Under the pieces are notes generated by a model. It was given only the letters and a program-made list of their open reading frames with translations, was not told the origin of the DNA and made no database searches. The translations under genes and the position numbers were made by a program. Shown one piece after another: positions 10,001 through 18,982 of a DNA stretch of 64,000 bases; position 1 is the stretch's first letter; each line of letters begins with the position of its first letter. The stretch lies in assembly GCF_038725785.1 (NCBI RefSeq), contig NZ_CP109796.1:372001-436000 (forward strand), written 5' to 3'. The DNA is from Termitidicoccus mucosus (lineage in GTDB: Bacteria > Verrucomicrobiota > Verrucomicrobiia > Opitutales > Opitutaceae).

Positions 10001-13000
10001 GTGACACGCACTGTGCCGGCGGGCGCGTCAAAGAAGCGGTAATTGCCATCGCCATCAGTGAGCGTTTCGAGTCTGGTTCCCTCAATTGTGACGAGAGCGT
10101 TGGCGAGGTATTTTCCGGTGCCTTGGTTCATGACACGGCCCGAGATGGCTCCGGTGGCTGACTGCTGAGAAAAAACCAGGGGATTGAACGGCTGAAGGGC
10201 TGAAAGACAGAGCGCGAAGATGAGCATGGCGAGGGCGGAGCGCCGAGCTGCACGCGGCGGTTTTGGCAAAACCGCCCTACTCATCCGCCGCAGCAATACC
10301 AGCAGCGCCAGCGCGGGCAGATACCAGATGCCGGGCGCGCCGCCGCCACTGCCGCCACCGTTGCCCGAGGGCGTTGTCGGGCTGGCGCCAGTGACGGAGA
10401 GCAGCGCATCGCCGGTCTGGACGGCGCCCATGGGATTGCTGACAGTGACGTTGTAATTGGCCACGTCGGTGAGCTGAACCGAATCGATGACGAGCGCTGC
10501 AGTGGTTCCGCCAGTGATCAGCCTGCCGTCCCTATACCATTGATAGGCGGGCATCGGAGCGCCGATGGCGGCGACATTGAAGGTCGCGCTGGTGTTGACC
10601 GGAACGGACTGCGCCACCGGGGACACCAAGATGGAGGGGGCGGCTTGCAGAGCGCAGATCGTGTGGTTGCCGGTGTCGGGCACGTAAATGTCGCCCGTGG
10701 AATCGATGACAATGCCCGCCGGGGCATTCAGCGCGGTTCCGCCGCCGGGCATCGTGGTGACGGTGCCGTTGATGGTGTCGATTACCCGGATGGCATTGTT
10801 GCCGGTGTCCGCCACATAGATGGCGCCGGAGGCGGCATCCACGGCGAGCGCTTGCGGCATGTTGAAACGCGCGTCGGCATTGGCGCCGTTGTCCGTACCG
10901 GGCGCGTGAGCCAAGCCCGCGACGGTTTCAACGCCGCCTGTGGCGAGCGTGATGGAGCGAATGATGCTGTTGCCCGTGTCGGCGATGTAGAGGTGCGTGG
11001 CGTCCGCGTCGAGCGCGAGGCCCATCGGCATGTCGAAGGTCGCCGCGACGCCCGCGCCGTCGTCGGAGCCTGTCGCACCCGAGCCGGCAATGACGGTCAT
11101 GTCTCCGGTGGTTGTGTTTATCTTGCGGATGCTGTTGTTGCCGGTGTCGGCGACGTAGAGGTTACCGTCGGAATCAATCGCGAGCCCGTGCGGGGCATTG
11201 AGCGCGGGAGCGCCCGTGGTGGCGAGCGCGGTCACGGTCGCAGTGGCGATGTCGATCTTCTCGATGGTGTTTGCGCCGGTGTTGGCAACATAGAGCGTCG
11301 TCCCCGCCGCGTCCACGACGATGGAGGCGGGCGCGTTGAAGCCCGTGGCAAACGTGGAGACGGTGCCGTCGAGGGCGATTTTACGAATGGAGTTGTTGCC
11401 GGTGTCAGCGATGTAGAGGTTGCCGTCCTTGTCCGTGATTCCCGCGCCGGGCGAGGTGAAGCGCGCGTCGGCGCCCGGGCCGTCAACATTGCCTGGCGTA
11501 CCGCTTTCGCCCGCAAGGGAAACGACGGCGGAGGCCCCGCTTATGGCGAAGGAGACGGGCTTGTTGCCGACGCCGGTGACATTGATCGCTATAAGCGCGC
11601 CTTGCTGGACGCCGCTGTAGGCGGGCGTGCCGCTGATGACGCCGGTGACGGTGTCGATAAAAAGGCCCGGGGGCAGGCCGGTGGCGCCGTAGCTGGGAGT
11701 GTTGCCGACGGCGGTAGAATTGCCGCCGGGCACCATATTGGTGGCCTGAATCGTATAACTGAAGGGTTCGCCGACGGCGCCGGTGAGTTGCTCGGGGGCA
11801 TCAATGACAACGGGCGACGGCGGGTTGACGGCAAACGGCGCGACGAGAGTGACAGCACCAGCGGCATTAGCGTAAGTGACCAGCAATGTGCCGGTGCCAA
11901 TCATGTCGAACTGGGCATCGAGGATACCGGTAACGGTGTCCATTGAGAAACTGGTGTCGAAACCGGCGGGTGCGACACTGCCCGTATACGACAGCGGATC
12001 GTTTGTCGCGACAATCTGCCATTTGACCGGCTCGCCCTGAACAGCAACCCAAGGGCTACGATTCGACAACACTCGTATTTCGCTAAACCTCGGTGGGGGC
12101 AGTGACACGACCAGCTCCAGCGGCATCGTGCCGGTGCCGCCGATATTGGAAGCAGACAGGGTAACTGTGCCTGTGCCGACTGTCGTGGGTTTGCCCGAGA
12201 TGACGCCGGTCTTGGTGTTGATCGACAAACCATCGGGCAAATCCGTGGCGTCAAAGCCGGTCGGGTTGTGGTTCGCGGTGATGGTGTAAGCGCCGCTTTG
12301 TTCCACCACCATGACCACACGCGTGCCGCTGGTAATGAGAGGAGCCGGGGGCGGCGTGGCATATACAATCAAGGCCAGCGTGGCGGTGGTCGTGCCGGAG
12401 GAATTGCTGGCGGACAATGCAACCGGATATGTGTCTGCAACGGAAACTGAGCCGCTGATGATGCCGGTGGCAGGATTGAAGGACAGGCCGGCCGGCAAAC
12501 CATCGACGCTGAGAATGGTGGGGGTCGTAGGATCGATGGTGGCCGTGAGCGTGTAGGAGAATGGTTGCCCTGCCAGAGCGTCGGCAATGAGCGCGCTGGT
12601 AATGCGCGGACGTGCTATTGCGCCGCCAGTGATGGTAACCTGGATTTGACTGCCATTAACGATATCAAATGCAGCGGCAACAGCAGGATTTTCGGGATGC
12701 GACCATACGAGCGAGGGCGTGCCCGCGAAAGCGGCTTCCGAGCTGAAGATCGTGTAAACGCCATTCGTGACCGCACCGCCTTCCGCAACCACGGGGCTGA
12801 CCTTGAGCGTGCTGCCAAAAGTGACGGTGCCGCCTTTCACGCGCGGGCCGGACAACTCGCCCGCCTCATCGGTGTCCAGAAGCAATGTCGCTCCATCCGC
12901 ATAGGTGATGGCGGGAGTGATTTCCCCCGAACCGCCAAAACCCGCCGAGCCGGAGACGATGATCGGCTCGGTGCCGGTGTGCTTGCCGGTCATCCGCAAG

Positions 13001-16000
13001 CCGCCGGACTCAACAAAAGTGGTACCGGTGTAACTGAGGGAACCGGAAAGTGTGAGCAGCCCCGTGCCCTCCTTGATCAAGGTCGTTTTGCCCGCGCCAT
13101 TGACAAAGCCGTTTGTGCCAAGGATGGCGCCGGCGAAGGTCGTGCTGAGATTTTTGCGCCCGATCCTGTAGGTGATGAGGCGGTTGCTCTGCCCGCTGCC
13201 AAGCGCGGCCTGAGCGCTGGTGCCGGACAGCGCGCCGATGACCAAGGTGTTGCCGGCAGCAGCCACCTGCGGTTGAATCTCGACCTGGTCCTGGATGGCG
13301 AGGTGAACATCCGCCCAGCCGTTCCAGTTGAACATATTGGGGGCCGAGCCGACAGTCGGCCTCGCGCCGCCCGAACCGGTGAAAATCATATCGCCGCTGA
13401 AACCGCTGAAATCATTGACGAAATTCGAGCGAGCGCTGGCATTGGACAACCCGCGATACCTGAGTTCCAGCGTGCCGGAACCTTTTATCGCGCCCTTGAA
13501 ATCAAAGCGCCGGGGCAGGTTGAAGACGGCGTTGTTTCCGTCGGCGACGGTGAAGTCCGGGAAAATCTGCACCTGGCTGTCCGGATAGGTGAACGTCAGC
13601 GTGCCTCCGGCAAACACAACCGGGCCGATGGCCATCGTGTGCTGGCCCAGCGCCTGGTCGCTTTTGGGATAATCCAGCACAAGGTGTCCTTCCTCGATCG
13701 TGGTGGTGCCGTTCCATCCCTCGTTGAAACTCGAAAACCGCACGGTACCCTGGCCTTTCTTGAGCATCGTCGCCCCGCCCCAAAGCCCGAAGTGAGCGAC
13801 AGGCAGCATGTTCAGCGTGCCGGTGGATATGGCAAAGGTCACGGACTCAGGGTTGACGGTTTCCGGAAGCCCGATGGTGCCGGTGCCGCCGATGGCAAGC
13901 GTCTCATTGGCATCGTTGAAAAGGACTTTGGCACCGTCCTGATATGTGGCAGGCGCGCCCGCACGAAGCCAGTTTTGATCGGTCGTGTTCCACGTGCCGC
14001 TGACAGCGCCGGTCCACACCAGCATGTCCGCGGGGACAGGATCGACGGCGATGATCTCAAGCACAGCCTCGTCGGAACCGTAAACATTGGTCGCCGAAAT
14101 CAGCACGTCGCTGGCGCCTGCCGCAGCAGGAACGCCGGAAATAATCCCGGTCGCGGCGTCGCATGACAATCCGTCAGGCAGCGGGACCGCGCCATAGGAC
14201 ACCGGGCTGTTGTCCGACACGATTTGGTAGCTGAATGGCACGCCGACGGTGCCGGTCACGCGCAAGGAGCTGGTGATTACCGGCGAAAGGGTAGTGACCG
14301 TGATTTCCAGTGTCTTCGTGTCCGAGCCGACGGGATTCACGGCCGTCATGGTGACATTTGCCGTGCCGGCCGTGGTTGGCGTGCCGGAGAGCACATGCGT
14401 CGCATTGTTATAGGACAACCATGCGGGCAGGCCAGACGCGGTGATGCTCGTCGGCTCGCCGCTCGCGGTAATTGTATAGCTGAACAGCGCGCCATCCGCC
14501 GCCTGCGCCATGGTGGCGCTGGTGATGACCGGCAATTCATACGCGCTGATCGCAAGCGTCGCCGTGCCGGTGCCGGCGGCATTGCGAGCGCTCAGGACAA
14601 CAGCGGTCGTTCCGGAGCCCAGAATCGTGCCGCTGACAAGGCCGCTTGCGCTGTCTATCGAAAGGGCTGCCGGCAGCGGGGCTGCGCCGTATTCAAGAAT
14701 CGGCAAATCGCTTGCTCCGATTTGATAATTGAATGGCGCTCCGACGGTGCTGGTGATTGCCAGCGGACCGGAAATCGTAGGCACGTTGACAGGAGCCGGC
14801 GGCGGCTCGATGACAAGCGCAAGCGTCTCCGAATCGGTCCCGCCAAGATTACCGGCCGAAATTGTGATATTGCTTGTCCCTGTGGTGCCATATCCGAGCG
14901 TGCCGGAAATCACCCCGGACGACGTGTTGACACTTAGTCCGTCGGGAAGCGCCGTTGCATTGAAGCTTGTCGGGTTGTTGTCGGCCGTGATTGTGTAAGT
15001 AAACGTCGCGCCTTCCGTTCCTGAGGCCGTCAGCAGGCTGGTGATCACGGGCGCAGGGGGAAGCCCGGCGGTGATTGTCGCGGTGATGGCATCGGCGGTC
15101 TGGTTAAAAGCAGCCGACACCCCGGAACCCGAATACTCCAAAGTGATGGCCGGCGATCCTGTGATGCCGCCCGTCGCATGGAGGAGTGTATATACACCGG
15201 AGATGATACCGTCCCCATCTGCAACGACAGGCGTGACCTTGAGCGTGCTGCCTAGCGTGACGGGACCACCAACTTCAAGGCCGTGCAGGGTGCCGGAGAC
15301 AGACGCGTCAACAAGCAGCGTTGCATCGTCGGCATAGGTGACGCCGGCGCTGGTGATTGTGCCCGAGCCGCCCAACGCGGCTCCGCCTGCGACCGTTACT
15401 TGCGCCGTGTTGGCGAGCTGGCCGGTGACATGCAGGCCGCCCGCCGCCACCGTGGTGGTGCCCGTGTAGGTGTTGACACCAGTGAGCGTAAGCATACCAC
15501 TCCCGACTTTGGTGAGCGCGGCAAGCGGGCCAATGATTGTGCCGTGGAAAGTGGTGTCGAGGTTTCTGGCGCCGATGCTGAAAACGGTGTTGCCCGTGGC
15601 TCCCGCAACTTGAACCGATGAGATGCCGGCATTGTCAACGCTGCTGAGCGCGCCGATATCAAGGGTGCGGGTGGTGTTGGCGGTGGCATCCGAGATCAGT
15701 CCTGCTGTGTCCAGCACCATCGAGGTGTTGATCCAACTGGCACTGGCAAAACCAGTGTTGGCCCGGGCGGTGGCCGAACCGATAAGACGGAGTTCGCCGG
15801 AAAAGCCAGTAAAATTGCCTGAGTTGAAATCGGCCCGGGGTACCGTGTGTGTCACAAGGTTGAGCGTCAATGTGCCAGCCCCCAAGAACGTCGTCCTAGT
15901 TTGGAAAGTGCGAGTCATGTTCATGACCCCATGGGCTCCGTCAGGTATGGTGACGGGCTTGTCGATGCGGAGGACAGAAGTAGCGTTCAGGGAATTTGAG

Positions 16001-16503
16001 AACGCAACAGTGCCGCCGGACAACTGCATGGGCGTGTTGAAAACCCAACTGGAGGCACTGAGATTTCCGTTAATGGCAACAACGCCCCCCTCGACGGAGG
16101 CGGTGCCGGTGAAGGCCGGGATGCCCGTGATGCCGAGCGTGCCGCTGTTTTGTTTCAAGAGTGTCGTGGCCCCCGTGATCATGGGGCCAGCGGCAAAGGC
16201 AAGTTCGCCGGCTTTGTTCACAGTGATGCCGCCGGGTGAGACCGCGGAGGGAATGCTCACGGTGCCGGTGGTCGAGGTGTCGTCAAAAAGCACGGTGTCG
16301 CCATTGGCAAAAGCTGCCGCAGCACCGCCGGGAACGGTGACCCAGTTTTGCGTGGTGGTGTCCCAATTGGCATCCGTCACCCCCGTCCAGACAAGGGAAG
16401 ACTGGGCTTGCACACCGGCTGAAAACAACAGCGTCAGGACAGTTGCAGTGACAAGCGCATGCACCGCAGCGGCAACATTGGGGAATGAGAGGGGGTGGTT
16501 CAT
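7063..16503 (-). CDS. Giant fusion: modular surface protein plus TonB-dependent receptor
   Basis: 3,146 residues from the ATG at 16503, which begins a signal peptide (VTATVLTLLFSAGVQA); an earlier in-frame ATG at 16632 would put untypical sequence in front. Order: strand-repeat beta-helix (about 35-480), He_PIG Ig modules (480-815), second beta-helix (826-1295), more He_PIG modules (1300-1650), NHL repeats with YIADTGNNSIRKI cores (1655-1955), an Ig domain (1955-2038) and a Gly-rich hydrophobic Arg-ending tail (GGGSGGGAPGIWYLPALALL). Without any stop the frame passes a REP-like hairpin and a second signal-peptide-like stretch (SALAMLIFALCLSALQPF) into a complete TonB receptor (2074-3146): carboxypeptidase-regulatory domain (GAISGRVMNQG), plug (GELMKNLPGITIDYDGED) and barrel ending GLEANF. 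The receptor should import rhamnogalacturonan oligomers. A tail that resembles a protein end followed by a second signal sequence suggests two genes merged; an assembly error cannot be excluded. Confidence 0.85.
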   Translation of the reverse strand: MNHPLSFPNVAAAVHALVTATVLTLLFSAGVQAQSSLVWTGVTDANWDTTTQNWVTVPGGAAAAFANGDTVLFDDTSTTGTVSIPSAVSPGGITVNKAGELAFAAGPMITGATTLLKQNSGTLGITGIPAFTGTASVEGGVVAINGNLSASSWVFNTPMQLSGGTVAFSNSLNATSVLRIDKPVTIPDGAHGVMNMTRTFQTRTTFLGAGTLTLNLVTHTVPRADFNSGNFTGFSGELRLIGSATARANTGFASASWINTSMVLDTAGLISDATANTTRTLDIGALSSVDNAGISSVQVAGATGNTVFSIGARNLDTTFHGTIIGPLAALTKVGSGMLTLTGVNTYTGTTTVAAGGLHVTGQLANTAQVTVAGGAALGGSGTITSAGVTYADDATLLVDASVSGTLHGLEVGGPVTLGSTLKVTPVVADGDGIISGVYTLLHATGGITGSPAITLEYSGSGVSAAFNQTADAITATITAGLPPAPVITSLLTASGTEGATFTYTITADNNPTSFNATALPDGLSVNTSSGVISGTLGYGTTGTSNITISAGNLGGTDSETLALVIEPPPAPVNVPTISGPLAITSTVGAPFNYQIGASDLPILEYGAAPLPAALSIDSASGLVSGTILGSGTTAVVLSARNAAGTGTATLAISAYELPVITSATMAQAADGALFSYTITASGEPTSITASGLPAWLSYNNATHVLSGTPTTAGTANVTMTAVNPVGSDTKTLEITVTTLSPVITSSLRVTGTVGVPFSYQIVSDNSPVSYGAVPLPDGLSCDAATGIISGVPAAAGASDVLISATNVYGSDEAVLEIIAVDPVPADMLVWTGAVSGTWNTTDQNWLRAGAPATYQDGAKVLFNDANETLAIGGTGTIGLPETVNPESVTFAISTGTLNMLPVAHFGLWGGATMLKKGQGTVRFSSFNEGWNGTTTIEEGHLVLDYPKSDQALGQHTMAIGPVVFAGGTLTFTYPDSQVQIFPDFTVADGNNAVFNLPRRFDFKGAIKGSGTLELRYRGLSNASARSNFVNDFSGFSGDMIFTGSGGARPTVGSAPNMFNWNGWADVHLAIQDQVEIQPQVAAAGNTLVIGALSGTSAQAALGSGQSNRLITYRIGRKNLSTTFAGAILGTNGFVNGAGKTTLIKEGTGLLTLSGSLSYTGTTFVESGGLRMTGKHTGTEPIIVSGSAGFGGSGEITPAITYADGATLLLDTDEAGELSGPRVKGGTVTFGSTLKVSPVVAEGGAVTNGVYTIFSSEAAFAGTPSLVWSHPENPAVAAAFDIVNGSQIQVTITGGAIARPRITSALIADALAGQPFSYTLTATIDPTTPTILSVDGLPAGLSFNPATGIISGSVSVADTYPVALSASNSSGTTTATLALIVYATPPPAPLITSGTRVVMVVEQSGAYTITANHNPTGFDATDLPDGLSINTKTGVISGKPTTVGTGTVTLSASNIGGTGTMPLELVVSLPPPRFSEIRVLSNRSPWVAVQGEPVKWQIVATNDPLSYTGSVAPAGFDTSFSMDTVTGILDAQFDMIGTGTLLVTYANAAGAVTLVAPFAVNPPSPVVIDAPEQLTGAVGEPFSYTIQATNMVPGGNSTAVGNTPSYGATGLPPGLFIDTVTGVISGTPAYSGVQQGALIAINVTGVGNKPVSFAISGASAVVSLAGESGTPGNVDGPGADARFTSPGAGITDKDGNLYIADTGNNSIRKIALDGTVSTFATGFNAPASIVVDAAGTTLYVANTGANTIEKIDIATATVTALATTGAPALNAPHGLAIDSDGNLYVADTGNNSIRKINTTTGDMTVIAGSGATGSDDGAGVAATFDMPMGLALDADATHLYIADTGNSIIRSITLATGGVETVAGLAHAPGTDNGANADARFNMPQALAVDAASGAIYVADTGNNAIRVIDTINGTVTTMPGGGTALNAPAGIVIDSTGDIYVPDTGNHTICALQAAPSILVSPVAQSVPVNTSATFNVAAIGAPMPAYQWYRDGRLITGGTTAALVIDSVQLTDVANYNVTVSNPMGAVQTGDALLSVTGASPTTPSGNGGGSGGGAPGIWYLPALALLVLLRRMSRAVLPKPPRAARRSALAMLIFALCLSALQPFNPLVFSQQSATGAISGRVMNQGTGKYLANALVTIEGTRLETLTDGDGNYRFFDAPAGTVRVTASYTDLDRNSQVVAVVAGQTATADFNLTTQVYQLERFVVAGDREGAALATQEQRMSASQKAVFAADSFGNIVDSNMGELMKNLPGITIDYDGEDAGSMRIRGMDPEFANVTLDGNAVASMSISSDESGVGTASRAFNLSTQSLQNIESIELKTAPTAEDSASSMGGAVNIKTKSALSQKGRRMRFAANLSLNTAELDFDKTPGGGRTPDYKIWPGFTFSWGEAFGTRQRFGFSFNTAFNRNYRFNNRYEIPRYTYDLADLEKTGYKVTPTTPGYVTELRYTESGKSEQTRMVSLNLEYQPWQNTVFFLNSSYNDVKGLGAYTRRMQVTAGQQTAEANLYNMISPEGARIGMNYGISTADNNTVSFNAGARHTFGKIKVNWGAHYSKAETDPDPGKNFSIEYSMSGVGLNALNIAGNATGEIVQTTHGGTGIMAPDDTGSYLNLENYNSLTLSQRFGYGTDEQRGANLDVTIPVVLGVPVEFKFGGRYGEMTREMHQYWRRRSLTGNSTLKNFGTAAEPAIYQFADPYFQNSWGFDVPIPNWVNPYYVYDYFNAHPGEFYDDSDDVKGHFYQQLQGEKTATEKTAAGYAQLTARLLRNLTMIAGVRYERTQAIGTGPIYEEPGSNDAVFGQNGKYDTISPYIPGTLDPNPYYNINREQKNLLLYSWQTFEKTYDNVFPNIQFKWEPLKNMNVRLARTESIGRPKFGNVIPKERWISSELRIERNNPDLKPQYATKYDFAVEYYFSKNGSLTFSLFYQQFKDIIQTETSFINVTWDEALADGVNYIYDPEYEEGTWIVQSPLNLGEGTNRGFEIVYNQRLGFLADWLKNFSVYGSFSYADPKTHYMRHTIPRPEKNVTQAMLDEYINSPMVREEIPMTGIQKKSATLQLRYNGKRFSGKIAAYWVDRFARDINLTYVEVKYQSAYTRFDLSLAYKINSRWKAMFDWRNVTEVGDERSIFDRTGGYFTSGMVMNVGLEANF
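10231..10280. repeat. REP-like hairpin lying in-frame inside the fusion ORF
   Basis: A palindrome with arms GGCGGTTTT (10256-10264) and AAAACCGCC (10268-10276) around a GGC loop is bounded by GAGGGCGG on the left and CCGCCCTAC on the right. Read on the minus strand it begins GTAGGGCGG, like the intergenic hairpins at 2321 and 43352. Here it is translated as part of the bridge SRAVLPKPPRAARRSALA between the hydrophobic tail of the surface protein and the signal-like segment of the TonB receptor. Confidence 0.7.
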
Positions 16504-16620
16504 TGTTAAGGAAAATTTTTTGGAGTTTGAGAAACAATTATAGATATGCCACGCATGTGGCGAATAGGGATTCAGATTGATTGTCGGGGGTGGGATAAGA
16601 GCTTTGGGGTTTTCTGAAGA

Positions 16621-16687
16621 ATAACAAAACACCTATGACTTTCGCATCACCAAATCATGTGATTTTGGGGTCACCAATTCTGGTGAT
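16621..16687 (-). promoter_or_regulatory. Activator-type promoter of the TonB receptor operon
   Basis: Read on the minus strand: a second palindrome GTCACCA-ATTC-TGGTGAT (16670-16687), the main palindrome ATCACCA-AATC-ATGTGAT (16646-16663), exactly 19 nt, then a TGTTAT -10 box (16621-16626). The palindrome centre falls near -41, the class II activator position, and no separate -35 is visible. The two palindrome centres are 24 bp apart, about two helical turns. Transcription would start near 16614, leaving a leader of about 110 nt before the ATG at 16503. Confidence 0.8.
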
Positions 16688-16693
16688 ATGTCA

Positions 16694-18916
16694 TCAAATG
16701 TTCCTCATGCTCTCTCTTGTGCGCGCTGGATTGCCGCTTCCCGGCTTTTTCTGCAAAAAGTCACGCAGTTTGCAGAGTTCGATGCCGGCGAGAAGGACGA
16801 TGCCGATGCCGTGCGTGTCGTTCAGGTTCCAGAGGAGATCGCGTTTGTAATACTCCGACTGGAATGAAAACTCCGAACCGCGGCAGACGCCGTGGACGTT
16901 GCCGAGCTTATCGACCGAGATTTTGCAAATCGCCTCCCATGCCTTGTAGGCCGAGTGGATGTAGGGCGCCGGGTCACGATACCAGCCGTTTTGCACGCCG
17001 CGCGAGAAGCCGTAGGCGAACATTGCGGTGCACGAGGTCTCGGGATACGAATCGTGCTCGTTCACGACTTGGTGGAAGATGCCGTCGGCATCCTGCTGGA
17101 CGAGGATGCCGGCGCTGAACTCGCGGAAGAAATCGAGCAACTGCGGGCGCAGTTCGTGTTTTTCTGGGAGCACGGCGAGGAGTTCCGAGAGCGAGAAGAG
17201 CACCCAGCCGTTGCCGCGGCCCCAAGGAACACCGGTGGCCTTGTCGCGCATGAAGTCATAGACGTGTGACATGAGGCGCTGGTGCGGGATGTAGAGGCGC
17301 TTCTTGAAGCCGATAAACTGGCGCGCGGCATCGTCGATGTATTTCTGGTCATTCGTGAGTTGGTAATAACGCACGAGGAATGGCACGCTCATGTAGAGAT
17401 CGTCGGCCCACATGGTGCCCTCATGGAAGGAGTGCATGAGGTTTTTACGGAAGAACGTGCCATCGGGCAGGCGGATTTGTTTCGTGCTGATGTGGTCAGC
17501 GACGACGTCGGCGATGCGGCGCCAGCCGTCGAGATCGAAATATTTCACCGCCTCAAGCAACGCCGAGCCGGCCGAGCCGCAATCGTCGAGCGAATCGAGC
17601 GAGGTGAGCAGGTTGTGGACGTTGGTCGCCCCGCCGTATTGCTCGCGATCCCACATGGCGTAGTCGTAGGTGTCGCAACAGAACTGGAAATGGTTCGCGA
17701 CGTAACGGCGCGTCTCCTCGGAGTTGATGCGCGCGCCGGCGTGCAGGAGCCCGTAGAGCGTCACGCCGAGCGGATAGTTCCATTTGCCGTAAAGCGTGTT
17801 GTCATTGTAGGGACGCACCCATGTATCCGGTTCGTCAATACGCCAGTAAATCGACCCGCCCGAGGCGGATTTGTGGAGCTTGTTGAGGCTGGTGAGCGCG
17901 TCGAGGTCAAGCCTGTCCTCAGCAACGATGGGGCCAAGGTAAATCCACTTTGCGTCGCTGCCCGCCAAGTTGGCCGGATTGATGAGGGCGAGTTTTTCAG
18001 CGCCGTGCGAGAGCGTGAGTTCGAAGCCCCAGTCGCCCCCGCTGCATTCGGCACGGACGATGACATCGTGGATGCCGAAGGGGATGCTGATCCTGGCGTT
18101 GATGGGGCCGGCTTTCGCGGTGGCGTAAACGACTTCGCTGTTGATCGTGACGGAGAGTTTTGAGCGGGAGCGACCCTTGAGCGTATAGGCGGCCTTGCCG
18201 GGCATGAGGAATTGCGCACGCGTCCAGCCGATGGCGGCGGTGTTTTTGGTTTTTCCAAAGAGGCGTGCCATCTGCCCGGCGGCGCGCTGCCTGTAGTTCC
18301 ATGCGGTGGAGGGAAGCCAGCCGTCCGTCGGGACGTCCGCGTCCGGCGCACCGGGGATGACGGCGAGTTCGGTGTCGCGCGGCTCCGTGAAAAGCCAGCC
18401 TTCCTGCCCTTCGCGCGCGGGGCCAGGCATGAGGAAGTAGTAAGGATGCTTGCCGAGCCATGTGCCATAAACCGCGCCGAAGCCGCCGAGTGTCTTGCGC
18501 ATGCGGAGTACAAGGTGATTCCAGCCTGCCTTCAGCGGAATGTCGAGCGGGGTGCGTTTGTCGAAATAGCGTTCCTGAAAAATGTTCGAGCGAAAAAACT
18601 GCGCGCCGTTCAGGTAGATGATCGTGGGACTGTGGCAATCGATGTCGAATTTGATGGAGCCATCGGCATCGGCCCAAATTTTTGCCCACGCGTAAACATA
18701 CTGGCCGAGTTTTGCGCTTGGGAAATGCTTGTTGAAATCGGCCTCGTAGCGGTAGTCCTTGCCGCGCAGGATACCCGCACGATTGAAGGCGCGGTAGGTG
18801 CACGGATGCGCCGGATTTTGTCCTATGTAGCGGCGCGCGACCGTTTCGAGGGTTTTCTCGATGTTCATACCCTCGTGGGCGTACATGCTTTGGAAGTTTT
18901 CAAAATAGAATCCCAT
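16694..18916 (-). CDS. Cytoplasmic GH105 unsaturated rhamnogalacturonyl hydrolase with long N-terminal extension
   Basis: 740 residues, no signal peptide. The C-terminal half (about 345-740) is an (alpha/alpha)6 barrel of the GH105 YteR/YesR type: MWADDLYMSVPFL with its acidic pair, PWGRGNGWVLFSLSEL, and YPETSCTAMFAYGFSRG. The family hydrates the unsaturated uronic acid left by pectate or rhamnogalacturonan lyases and so releases rhamnose-containing products. The N-terminal 340 residues are beta-rich (FDIDCHSPTIIYLNGAQFF, WNHLVLRMRKTLGG), resembling the jelly rolls of rhamnosidases; the family is usually about 370 residues, so this is nearly double length. Start at 18916 chosen as the longest frame; internal ATGs at residues 11 and 17 are possible. 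Last gene of the symporter-rhaM operon, consistent with intracellular action on imported disaccharide. Confidence 0.87.
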   Translation of the reverse strand: MGFYFENFQSMYAHEGMNIEKTLETVARRYIGQNPAHPCTYRAFNRAGILRGKDYRYEADFNKHFPSAKLGQYVYAWAKIWADADGSIKFDIDCHSPTIIYLNGAQFFRSNIFQERYFDKRTPLDIPLKAGWNHLVLRMRKTLGGFGAVYGTWLGKHPYYFLMPGPAREGQEGWLFTEPRDTELAVIPGAPDADVPTDGWLPSTAWNYRQRAAGQMARLFGKTKNTAAIGWTRAQFLMPGKAAYTLKGRSRSKLSVTINSEVVYATAKAGPINARISIPFGIHDVIVRAECSGGDWGFELTLSHGAEKLALINPANLAGSDAKWIYLGPIVAEDRLDLDALTSLNKLHKSASGGSIYWRIDEPDTWVRPYNDNTLYGKWNYPLGVTLYGLLHAGARINSEETRRYVANHFQFCCDTYDYAMWDREQYGGATNVHNLLTSLDSLDDCGSAGSALLEAVKYFDLDGWRRIADVVADHISTKQIRLPDGTFFRKNLMHSFHEGTMWADDLYMSVPFLVRYYQLTNDQKYIDDAARQFIGFKKRLYIPHQRLMSHVYDFMRDKATGVPWGRGNGWVLFSLSELLAVLPEKHELRPQLLDFFREFSAGILVQQDADGIFHQVVNEHDSYPETSCTAMFAYGFSRGVQNGWYRDPAPYIHSAYKAWEAICKISVDKLGNVHGVCRGSEFSFQSEYYKRDLLWNLNDTHGIGIVLLAGIELCKLRDFLQKKPGSGNPARTRESMRNI

Positions 18917-18982
18917 AAAAAAAGTGTCTGAAAATTACCGACGTAAAAGGAGTAGAAGGAAGACCGTTCGGATTGACCGCTG

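Noticed and set aside
10640-11530. Regularly spaced short repeats resembling a CRISPR array (also 22130-22930)
   Set aside because: Both are in-frame NHL repeats encoding DTGNxxIR cores; spacing follows the protein repeat, repeats are imperfect, and no cas genes are present.
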